DNA of 64,000 bases from an uncultured Prevotellaceae bacterium (lineage in GTDB: Bacteria; Bacteroidota; Bacteroidia; Bacteroidales; Bacteroidaceae): NCBI GenBank assembly GCA_902800495.1, contig CADCET010000005.1, forward strand, positions 110,844 to 174,843, read 5' to 3'. Positions 24,358 to 31,813 of the stretch are shown in pieces; positions within the stretch are counted from its first letter, which is position 1, and the number at the start of each line of letters is the position of its first letter. Position numbers and translations under genes: made by a program. The notes under the pieces were generated by a model. It worked only from the letters and a program-made list of their open reading frames with translations. It had not been told where the DNA came from and searched no databases.

Positions 24358-26598
24358 ATGAAGAAATTATTTACTCTTTTTGCTTTCTTGACATGTTTCT
24401 TGGGAGCAAAGGCAGTGACTGTAGTCGATTTTGAAAAGGACTACTCTACAGCGGCAACATGGGAACATGGTTGGCTTAATGAAGAGGCGCACATCAAATT
24501 TGAAGATGGTGCCATCCATTTTCACAGTGATGAAGCGCAGTCGGCGTTCTTTGACTTCCAGTACCAACTTCACCCGGGTATTCAAGTTGACAATGATGCC
24601 CATTACACAATCACTCTGAGAATTAAGGGTACCGTTGCTCAAGAAATTCATGCATCATTCTCAGGTTCTGGTACTCCCGGTATGATTCCTGTCACGACAG
24701 ACTGGGTAGACGTAGTATTGGAAGACTGCGTAAACGATCCTTCAGCTGCTTACTTTGCTAGTAGCGGATCCTTACTCATCCAGCCAGGCGACTATGTGGG
24801 CGATATCTGGATAACGTATATCAAGATTACCCACGAGGAAAAGGAGTCGCGTCCTGCTACATGGCAGGAGTGGCTGACCGATGACGGCCAACCCATTATT
24901 CCTGGTGTAGAGCATACTAACAAGTGGATGGGTGATGCCGAGTTCGGACAGTGGCCTGATTGGGCATTGGCGAAGGATGAATCTGGTGTGAACATCAACT
25001 GGCGTGGAGAACGTACAGGCGAAATCTGTGCATGGTCTATCGTTAGAGGAAAGAATATCGACCCCTCTCAGACACCTGATCCTGTTAATGATCCAGACGG
25101 TAATCCAATTGCAGAAGGAAAACCACGTCCTTTCCCCTGTGATATCGAAGAGGTTCCTGGTGGTCACGCTTTCGTAGTTCATTCTACTGCTGCTGACAAC
25201 CAGTACACTGATTGGCAGGCATGGGACAATCAGTTCTTTATCATGTCTCCTAAGGGTTGGAAGTCTGGCAGTGTTATTAGAGTTAGCTTCAAGTACAAGG
25301 CCGAAAAGGCTGCCACTGCTCAAACTCAGATTCACCATCAGAACCCCTCTTGGTATCTCTTCTATCAGGGTATTGGTGACGTTAACTTCACTACTGAGTG
25401 GCAGGAATATAGTAAGGAGATTACTTTCAGTGACTCACAGAACGATGGTTGGTGTGTTGCATTCAACCTGAACGTAGATAACAAAGAACCGAATACATTC
25501 TATTTCGATGACCTGAAGTGGGAGACGATGGTGCTCGACGAGGGCTTCTTTGTTGCTTCTTCTAACTCAACGACTGGTATTGAGTATGACTTTGATAATG
25601 CTACCGAATTTGTCGAGGGCGTAGATCCTAATAACGAGCCGTGTCTGGTTGCTACAGTCGGTACTGAAGGTAAGCAGGATACATGGGTTAATGAGGTTAT
25701 GATTTCAACCCTTCGTGGTCACGACAAGTCATTCAAGGGCGCTACTATTAAACCTGAAGGTACTATCAAGGGCGATGATCCTGATGACTGGAAGGACTAT
25801 CAGGCTGGTTCATCGTATAAGATTGCTCTCCCCGCAGCTGGTGTATGGAAGATTTACGTTGCTCCTAGCGAAGAAGATGCAACAAAGGGTCAGGTTCTCT
25901 TCATGAAGGTTGAAGGTGAGGCTAATAAGGAGCCCGTTGAAATCGTTACTAACGATCAGGAGATTGTCATCGAAGCAACAGAGAGGCAGCCGACTTCAGG
26001 TGAAGAAGAAGGTGGTACAGGTAACACTTGGGACAACCAGTTCTTCCTTTACTCTAACCGTAACCTTGCCCCTGGTGAGGAAACCGTTCTCGAGTTCGAA
26101 TATAAGGCTACTACGCAAGCTAAGTCTACAGCAGCTTTCCAGGGTATAGTTGCCGGCAATCCGGATTATATTACTGGCGCTTTCGATTTGGATAACGATG
26201 ATGCCTTTGACACAGAGTGGAAGAGCGTTAAGAAGGAACTTACTATGCCTGCTAAGAAGTGGGATGGTACCGCTGTTGACGCTGTAACGTTCATTACCTT
26301 CGACCTGGCTTGCATGAAGGAGGCTAACACTTATACATTTAAGAATATTAAATGGTATATGAAGGGCGATGAGAATGCTGAGGGTAAGACGCTGGAGAAT
26401 CTGATCAATGCTACTGGTGCAGAAAACTTCGCAATCAAGATTGGTGCAGGAACTGATCCTGTGCCTATGGGTATTGAGGCTGTAGTTGACAAGGCAAAGA
26501 CAGGTTCTACCGCTACCTATAACCTCGCTGGCCAGCGTATCTCTAAGGAGTACAAGGGCATCGTCATTAAGGACGGCAAGAAGGTTGTGGTGAAGTAA
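24358..26598 (+). CDS. Secreted multi-module carbohydrate-binding protein
   Basis: A 746-residue exported protein. The signal MKKLFTLFAFLTCFLGAKA is not lipoprotein type. Three beta-sandwich modules of CBM4/9/22 type can be seen: residues about 20-165 (VVDFEKDYSTAATWEHGW to DIWITYIKITHEE), about 200-395 (FVVHSTAADNQYTDWQAWDNQFF to PNTFYFDDLKWET) and about 530-680 (TWDNQFFLYSNRNLAPGEETVLEF to NTYTFKNIKWYM). The paired W-DNQFF motifs suggest that the last two are related. The carboxyl end TYNLAGQRISKEYKGIVIKDGKKVVVK is a tail shared with the large protein at 31814-37117 and resembles a sorting domain. No catalytic domain is recognised. It probably binds the glycan handled by this locus. Codon use appears more A/T-rich than in the SusC/D genes. 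Confidence 0.7.
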   Translation: MKKLFTLFAFLTCFLGAKAVTVVDFEKDYSTAATWEHGWLNEEAHIKFEDGAIHFHSDEAQSAFFDFQYQLHPGIQVDNDAHYTITLRIKGTVAQEIHASFSGSGTPGMIPVTTDWVDVVLEDCVNDPSAAYFASSGSLLIQPGDYVGDIWITYIKITHEEKESRPATWQEWLTDDGQPIIPGVEHTNKWMGDAEFGQWPDWALAKDESGVNINWRGERTGEICAWSIVRGKNIDPSQTPDPVNDPDGNPIAEGKPRPFPCDIEEVPGGHAFVVHSTAADNQYTDWQAWDNQFFIMSPKGWKSGSVIRVSFKYKAEKAATAQTQIHHQNPSWYLFYQGIGDVNFTTEWQEYSKEITFSDSQNDGWCVAFNLNVDNKEPNTFYFDDLKWETMVLDEGFFVASSNSTTGIEYDFDNATEFVEGVDPNNEPCLVATVGTEGKQDTWVNEVMISTLRGHDKSFKGATIKPEGTIKGDDPDDWKDYQAGSSYKIALPAAGVWKIYVAPSEEDATKGQVLFMKVEGEANKEPVEIVTNDQEIVIEATERQPTSGEEEGGTGNTWDNQFFLYSNRNLAPGEETVLEFEYKATTQAKSTAAFQGIVAGNPDYITGAFDLDNDDAFDTEWKSVKKELTMPAKKWDGTAVDAVTFITFDLACMKEANTYTFKNIKWYMKGDENAEGKTLENLINATGAENFAIKIGAGTDPVPMGIEAVVDKAKTGSTATYNLAGQRISKEYKGIVIKDGKKVVVK

Positions 26599-26641
26599 GA
26601 CAATCTCTATCCCCCTCTCTTGTAAATAGAGAGTAACGTAT

Positions 26642-26676
26642 GTGCGTCACATTCCGGAAACAAGAATGTGACGCAC
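26642..26676 (+). terminator. Hairpin ending the polysaccharide utilisation locus
   Basis: GTGCGTCACATT and AATGTGACGCAC form a perfect 12-bp stem around an 11-base loop, followed by TTCTGTTTGTG. It is placed between the carbohydrate-binding gene and comM. Confidence 0.75.
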
Positions 26677-26728
26677 TTCTGTTTGTGAATTTTAACACAA
26701 TATGATTGCTCAATAGGGAAAGATTGTG

Positions 26729-26736
26729 TACTTTTG
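26729..26736 (+). promoter_or_regulatory. comM promoter -7 box
   Basis: TACTTTTG followed by TACG, about 31 bases upstream of the comM ATG. Confidence 0.6.
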
Positions 26737-26767
26737 TACGTAGTTTATCACTTAAATCTGTTAGAGC

Positions 26768-28336
26768 ATGTTAGTAAAAACCTATTGTGCAGCTGTCATG
26801 GGACTGGATGCTGTCACCGTTACCATTGAGATAAGTATGACACGAGGCGTTATGCTCCATTTGACAGGTTTGGCTGATACGGCTGTCAAAGAGAGTTATG
26901 ACCGCATCAAAGCCGCCATACAGAATAATGGCTTCAAAATGCCCGTTGCTGACCTGACGGTCAATCTTTCGCCGGCAGACATCAGGAAAGAGGGGTCGGG
27001 CTATGACCTGCCTCTGGCTGTCGGAATCCTCGCTGTCAACAATAAGATTGACAGTTCGCGTCTGTCAGAGTATATGCTTGTCGGTGAGATAGGACTTGAC
27101 GGTAAGCTACAGCCTGTTCGTGGTGCGCTCCCGATAGCCATTCGGGCCAGAAAGGAAAAGTTCAAGGGACTGATTGTACCCGTCCAGAATATCCGTGAAG
27201 CTGCCGTCGTCAATAACTTGGATGTGTACGGCATGGAGTCTTTGATGGACGTCATTCAGTTCTTCAATGGGGACCAAACGTTTGAGCCGACCAAAATCGA
27301 CACACGAAAGGAGTTTTACGAACATCAATACGACTTCGAGCTTGACTTTGCCGACGTGAAAGGGCAGGAGAGTGTGAAACGTGCCTTGGAGGTGGCGGCG
27401 GCCGGAGGTCATAACCTGATCATGATAGGTCCGCCGGGCAGCGGAAAGTCGATGATGGCCAAGCGCCTGCCGTCCATTTTGCCCCCGCTGACATTAGCCG
27501 AAAGCCTCGAAACGACACAGATCCATTCCGTAGCAGGTAAGCTGAGTAAAGGAACTTCGTTGATATCGCAGCGTCCCTTCAGAAGTCCGCACCATTCTAT
27601 ATCTCAGGTGGCTTTGGCTGGTGGCGGTACTAATCCGCAGCCGGGAGAAATAAGCTTGGCCCATAACGGTGTTTTGTTCCTTGACGAACTACCGGAATTT
27701 TCACGCTCGGTATTGGAAGTGATGCGCCAGCCTTTGGAGGACAGGAAAATCACTGTCAGTAGGGTGAAATACTCGGTAGAGTATCCTTGCTCCGTGACTT
27801 TCTTAGCATCTATGAACCCCTGTCCGTGCGGGTTCTATGGAGACCCGACCCACCATTGTGTATGCACCCCGGGTCAGATACAGCGCTATATGAACAAGAT
27901 AAGTGGTCCGCTGTTGGACCGTATTGACATCCATTGTGAGATACAGGCCGTGCCGTTTTCCGCCTTGAGCGAAATGAAGCCTGGAGAGCCCAGCGCGAAG
28001 ATCCGCGAGCGGGTCATCAAGGCCCGGCAAATCCAAGAGGCTCGCTTCCGCTCCCTCCCCTCGGGGAGGGCCGGGGTGGGGGGCGTCCACTGCAATGCCC
28101 AAATGACCGAGCGCATGCTCCATCAGTTCGCTGAGCCCGACAGTGCAAGCTTAGATATGCTCCGTATGGCGATGGAGCGTCTGAAGCTCTCTGCCCGCGC
28201 CTACAGCCGTATCCTCAAAGTAGCCCGCACCATCGCCGACCTCGAAGGCAGTGAGCGTGTGCAGAGCCATCACATTGCCGAAGCCATCGGGTATCGTAAC
28301 CTCGACCGTGGCGACTGGGCAGAGCGTGGGATATAA
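26768..28336 (+). CDS. comM: YifB/ComM family Mg-chelatase-like AAA+ ATPase
   Basis: ComM-type helicase that promotes branch migration during integration of foreign DNA in transformable bacteria. Amino-terminal ChlI-like domain (TGLADTAVKESYDRIKAAI), Walker A GPPGSGKS near residue 221, Walker B-type LFLDELPEF near 303, and the carboxyl Mg-chelatase domain (MNPCPCGFYGD; LLDRIDIH) are intact. Near residues 427-438 there is an extra SLPSGRAGVGG, just before the conserved CNAQM, encoded by a G/C palindrome at 28049-28083. Length (522) is otherwise normal (about 510). Together with comF it hints at competence-related functions, but the two are 23 kb apart. A rhuM-like gene follows 21 bases later. 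Confidence 0.92.
   Translation: MLVKTYCAAVMGLDAVTVTIEISMTRGVMLHLTGLADTAVKESYDRIKAAIQNNGFKMPVADLTVNLSPADIRKEGSGYDLPLAVGILAVNNKIDSSRLSEYMLVGEIGLDGKLQPVRGALPIAIRARKEKFKGLIVPVQNIREAAVVNNLDVYGMESLMDVIQFFNGDQTFEPTKIDTRKEFYEHQYDFELDFADVKGQESVKRALEVAAAGGHNLIMIGPPGSGKSMMAKRLPSILPPLTLAESLETTQIHSVAGKLSKGTSLISQRPFRSPHHSISQVALAGGGTNPQPGEISLAHNGVLFLDELPEFSRSVLEVMRQPLEDRKITVSRVKYSVEYPCSVTFLASMNPCPCGFYGDPTHHCVCTPGQIQRYMNKISGPLLDRIDIHCEIQAVPFSALSEMKPGEPSAKIRERVIKARQIQEARFRSLPSGRAGVGGVHCNAQMTERMLHQFAEPDSASLDMLRMAMERLKLSARAYSRILKVARTIADLEGSERVQSHHIAEAIGYRNLDRGDWAERGI
28049..28083. repeat. G/C-rich palindrome inserted in frame in comM
   Basis: CTCCCTCCCCTCGGGGAGGG then CCGGGGTGGG. CCCTCCCC pairs with GGGGAGGG. 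Very similar to the metG copy at 38374-38402. Encodes SLPSGRAGVGG. Confidence 0.75.
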
Positions 28337-28357
28337 TATATAAAAGGTAGAAGGAAT

Positions 28358-29365
28358 ATGGACGAACAACAGAATATCATCATTTACCAGTCGGAAGACG
28401 GAAGTATCCGATTGGATGTAAGATTAGAAGATAAGACAGTGTGGCTGACACAACAGCAGATGGCTGACCTTTTTGGTTCTTCACGAACCAATGTGGTAGA
28501 ACATATCAAGCATATCTATGAGGATGAAGAACTAAACGAAGATGCAACTTGTCGGAAATTCCGACAGGTTCGCCAAGAGGGCAATAGAGAAGTGACTCGT
28601 GAGATACCCTATTATAATCTTGACATGATTATTTCAGTAGGTTATCGCATCCGCTCCATCATTGCCACCCGCTTCCGCCAATGGGCGACAGAGCGGCTGC
28701 ATGAGTACATCGTGAAGGGGTTTGCCTTGGACGATGAACGGCTGAAGAACCTTGGAGGTGGAAGTTACTGGAAGGAACTGCTCGACCGTATCCGTGACAT
28801 CCGTTCTTCTGAGAAGGTGCTTTATCGGCAAGTGCTCGACCTTTATGCAACCGCTGTTGATTATGATCCACGTTCTGAGGCCTCACGACTGTTCTTTAAG
28901 ATAGTACAGAACAAACTACACTATGCCGCTCACGGGCATACGGCAGCAGAGGTGATTTATGAGCGTGCTGATGCTGACAAGCCATTCATGGGGTTGACAA
29001 CCTTCAAAGGTGAACTGCCTTGCCTAAATGAAGTGAAGATAGCCAAGAACTATCTGTCTGCTGATGAACTGAAGATCCTGAATAATCTCGTATCTGGATA
29101 CTTCGACTTTGCTGAAATACAGGCCTTACGTCATAAGCCGATGTATATGGATGACTATGTCCGTCAGCTTGATAACATTCTTTTGGCTAATGGCGAAGGA
29201 CTCTTGACAGATGGTGGTAAAGTTAGTCACGAAGAGGCTATGGACAAGGCTGTGGCAGAATACCGGAAGTTCCAAGTGAAGACGCTCTCACCTGTTGAAC
29301 AAGCCTATCTGGAAAGTATCAAAGACATTGAGAAGAAAGCCAAACGCGGAGGAAAGAAGCAATGA
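28358..29365 (+). CDS. RhuM-like protein
   Basis: A 335-residue protein of the RhuM (virulence RhuM/YgaA-like) family. It opens with MDEQQNIIIYQSEDGSIRLDVRLEDKTVWLTQQQMADLFG, an amino-terminal DNA-binding-like segment typical of the family, followed by TNVVEHIKHIYEDEELNEDATCRKFRQVRQEG and YNLDMIISVGYRIRS. The carboxyl half (LYATAVDYDP, FFKIVQNKLHYAAHGHTAAEVI, ADADKPFMGLTTFKG) is also well conserved in RhuM proteins. The family is patchily distributed and often found near mobile or defence genes; its biochemical role is unknown. Here it lies between comM and a phosphatase with no integrase or partner gene. It ends with a basic tail (KKAKRGGKKQ). Confidence 0.88.
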   Translation: MDEQQNIIIYQSEDGSIRLDVRLEDKTVWLTQQQMADLFGSSRTNVVEHIKHIYEDEELNEDATCRKFRQVRQEGNREVTREIPYYNLDMIISVGYRIRSIIATRFRQWATERLHEYIVKGFALDDERLKNLGGGSYWKELLDRIRDIRSSEKVLYRQVLDLYATAVDYDPRSEASRLFFKIVQNKLHYAAHGHTAAEVIYERADADKPFMGLTTFKGELPCLNEVKIAKNYLSADELKILNNLVSGYFDFAEIQALRHKPMYMDDYVRQLDNILLANGEGLLTDGGKVSHEEAMDKAVAEYRKFQVKTLSPVEQAYLESIKDIEKKAKRGGKKQ

Positions 29366-29368
29366 AGG

Positions 29369-29403
29369 AAATGATATATTACTTCAAAAATAATATACCA
29401 TTT
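29369..29403 (+). terminator. A/T-rich hairpin after the rhuM-like gene
   Basis: AAATGATATATTA pairs with TAATATACCATTT (one mismatch) around a nine-base loop; a run of seven T follows after ten bases. A weak terminator is likely. Confidence 0.5.
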
Positions 29404-29473
29404 GTAAGTAGTTTTTTTGGCCATAAATTGACAGGTTAATGCGGAAAATGTTGCACAGAACGAAAAAATGTGC

Positions 29474-29481
29474 TATATTTG
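29474..29481 (+). promoter_or_regulatory. Promoter -7 box of the phosphatase gene
   Basis: TATATTTG followed by CAACC, 27 bases upstream of the ATG at 29509. Confidence 0.65.
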
Positions 29482-29508
29482 CAACCGTAACCTCAAAACG
29501 ACTTGAAA

Positions 29509-31038
29509 ATGATGAAGAAATTATTGCTTTTAATGCTGTTGGCGGCCTGTCTGACACCGGCCTTCGCTCAGCCCCAGTTCGGCGAACAGCCGAAGTTAGT
29601 AGTAGGCGTCGTCGTAGACCAAATGCGCTGGGACTACCTGTCGCGTTACTACCACCAGTTTACCAACGACGGCTTCCGGCGGCTGATAGGTCAGGGCTTT
29701 TCCTGCGACAACTGCCTGATCAACTATATCCCGACGGTAACGGCGATAGGCCACACGTCCATCTATACCGGCACAACGCCGGCGTTCCACGGCATCTGCG
29801 GCAACAACTTCTTCAAAGACGGCCGTAAGACCTACTGCACCGACGACTCTACGGTCAACGTCGTCGGTACCGACAACCAGAAGAAGGGCCAGATGTCACC
29901 GCGCAATATGCTGGCCACAACCATCGGCGACCAGCTGCGCCTGCATACCGACTTCAAGTCGAAGGTCATCGGCGTGAGCTATAAAGACCGTGCCGCCATC
30001 CTCCCTGCCGGCCACTCGGCAACGGCAGCCTACTGGCTCGACACGAAGAACTTACAGTTTATCACCAGCACCTATTACATGACGGAGCTGCCGTCGTGGG
30101 TACGTGACTTTAACAAGAAGATGGATGCCGATAAAGAGGTGAAGGCCATCAAGAAAGCCAAAGGCGACATCGGCCTCTCGCCCCTCTGCGGCACTGTCAC
30201 CACCGACATGGCCATCGCCGCCCTGAAGGGTGAGCAGCTGGGCAAGGGCGACGTCACCGACATGCTCTGCGTGAGCTACTCGCAGACCGACGTCATCGGC
30301 CATAAGTGGAGCACACGCGGTGAGCGTACCGACGCAGCCTACCTGCAGCTGGACAAGGACCTGGGCCGTCTGCTGACGGCACTCGACGAGCAGGTGGGGC
30401 GCGGCAACTATCTGTTGTTCCTGACCGCCGACCACGGTGCTGCCCATAACTTCCAGTTCATGCAAGACCACAAGCTGCCAGCGGGCAAATGGCTCAACCC
30501 CGATATGCAGAACGGTATGGATGCCGCTATTGCCAAGAAACTGGGCAACAGCCGTCCGGTGGTGGCCGACGAGCTGGACTGCCGATACTTCCTCGACCGT
30601 CAGGCCATCAGTGAGCAAGGTCTCGACTACGAGCAGGTGAAGGCCATCGCCATTGAATACCTGCGGCAGTCACCGCACGTCAGCTTCGTCGTCGATTTCG
30701 AGCGTGCGGCAAGTCAGAGTCTGCCCGCCGTCATTCGCGACCGTGCCTTGTTAGGCTATCACTACCGCCGCTCGGGCGACATCCTGGTGGTGCCCGAGCC
30801 GGGCTATTACAGCTTTGGCAAGACGTCGTCGCCCGTAGGCACCACTCATGGCGAGTGGAATCCCTACGACGCCCATATCCCTTTGCTCTTCTACGGGTGG
30901 AAGGTCGATCACGGCGCTACCTCGCGCGAGGTGCATATCACCGACATTGCCGCCACCGTCTGCCAGATGTTGCACATCCAGCAGCCCAATGCATGTATCG
31001 GCGAGGCTATTCTGGAAGTGAGCGGTGAGAAAGATTAA
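29509..31038 (+). CDS. PafA-type alkaline phosphatase (nucleotide pyrophosphatase/phosphodiesterase fold)
   Basis: Exported phosphatase with a Sec signal (MMKKLLLLMLLAACLTPAFAQ). VVGVVVDQMRWDYLSRY supplies the first metal-binding Asp, and NYIPTVTAIGHTSIYTG carries the nucleophilic Thr used by PafA-like enzymes in place of Ser. SYSQTDVIGHKWS and LTADHGA supply the remaining metal ligands, and THGEWNPYDAHIPLLFYG the carboxyl His. All key residues are present, so it should hydrolyse phosphomonoesters in the periplasm without dependence on low phosphate in the way PhoA is; this last point is known for some PafA enzymes, not shown here. Start at 29509 or 29512. The downstream HAD gene overlaps its end. 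Confidence 0.9.
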   Translation: MMKKLLLLMLLAACLTPAFAQPQFGEQPKLVVGVVVDQMRWDYLSRYYHQFTNDGFRRLIGQGFSCDNCLINYIPTVTAIGHTSIYTGTTPAFHGICGNNFFKDGRKTYCTDDSTVNVVGTDNQKKGQMSPRNMLATTIGDQLRLHTDFKSKVIGVSYKDRAAILPAGHSATAAYWLDTKNLQFITSTYYMTELPSWVRDFNKKMDADKEVKAIKKAKGDIGLSPLCGTVTTDMAIAALKGEQLGKGDVTDMLCVSYSQTDVIGHKWSTRGERTDAAYLQLDKDLGRLLTALDEQVGRGNYLLFLTADHGAAHNFQFMQDHKLPAGKWLNPDMQNGMDAAIAKKLGNSRPVVADELDCRYFLDRQAISEQGLDYEQVKAIAIEYLRQSPHVSFVVDFERAASQSLPAVIRDRALLGYHYRRSGDILVVPEPGYYSFGKTSSPVGTTHGEWNPYDAHIPLLFYGWKVDHGATSREVHITDIAATVCQMLHIQQPNACIGEAILEVSGEKD

Positions 31039-31699
31039 GATTATTGCGTTCGACGCTGACGACACGCTGTGGGACTGTCAGTCGTACTTTGAGGCCGTAG
31101 AGAATCAGCTCTACAGCCTCATTGCCCCTTTCTGCGACGACCCTGCACGGGAACTGTTCAAGACCGAGAGCGGCAATATGGCCGATCTGGGTTACGGCTG
31201 TAAAGCCTTCACCATCTCTATTATTGAGACGGCACTAAGGGTAGGGGGAAGCCATATCAGCAGCGAGGAGCTGTCGACGTTGCTCAGCCACTGCAAGAAA
31301 CTATTGCAGCTGCCCGCCACGCCATTGCCGGAAGTGGAGCAGACGCTGGCCGCTATCGACGGCTACCGCAAGGTGTGCTTCACCAAAGGTGAGCTGCAGG
31401 ATCAGGAGAACAAACTGCGCCGCTCGGGCCTGCTGAAGTATTTCGACGACGTGGAAATCACCAGCGACAAGGGGCAGAAGGAGTTCTTGGCTCTCTGCGA
31501 GCACCAGCACTGCCACCCCTCGGAACTGTTGATGGTAGGTAACTCACTGAAGAGCGACATCGCTCCGGCCCTGGCTATCGGGGCCTGGGCCATCCACATT
31601 CCCTTCCACGTGACGTGGCAGTTAGAGACGTTCGAGGACTTTGAGCACGAACGAATGAAGAAAATCAGTCATTTTGGCGAGTTGCTGCAAATCATTTAG
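31025..31699 (+). CDS. HAD superfamily hydrolase
   Basis: A 224-residue haloacid dehalogenase-type phosphatase. Motif I is FDADDTLWD near residues 9-17, motif II CFTKG near 118, motif III lysine in TSDKGQKEF, and motif IV MVGNSLKSDI near 175. A helical cap lies between motifs I and II, so it is type C1. The GTG start at 31025 overlaps the phosphatase gene by 14 bases, which suggests coupled translation; no ATG is close to the required amino end. The substrate is unknown. It converges on the large surface-protein gene across a strong shared terminator. Confidence 0.85.
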   Translation: MRKIKIIAFDADDTLWDCQSYFEAVENQLYSLIAPFCDDPARELFKTESGNMADLGYGCKAFTISIIETALRVGGSHISSEELSTLLSHCKKLLQLPATPLPEVEQTLAAIDGYRKVCFTKGELQDQENKLRRSGLLKYFDDVEITSDKGQKEFLALCEHQHCHPSELLMVGNSLKSDIAPALAIGAWAIHIPFHVTWQLETFEDFEHERMKKISHFGELLQII

Positions 31700-31732
31700 G
31701 TAAGATAAAATCGCAAACTTTCTTTATTTACA

Positions 31733-31792
31733 ATACCAAAAACGGGTATATCATTTGCCTTTTGTTGGCAAAGATATACCCGTTTTTGGTAT
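31733..31792. terminator. Bidirectional terminator between the HAD and surface-protein genes
   Basis: ATACCAAAAACGGGTATATC (31733-31752) and its exact reverse complement (31773-31792) form a perfect 20-bp stem; inside it TTTGCC and GGCAAA pair again. The stem includes A and T runs on both sides, so it can terminate transcripts from either strand. Confidence 0.9.
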
Positions 31793-31813
31793 TTGTGGCA
31801 GCTGAAAGTCGGT

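Noticed and set aside
28358-29365. Prophage or defence island around the rhuM-like gene
   Set aside because: No integrase, phage structural gene, restriction gene or toxin-antitoxin partner is seen within several kilobases.
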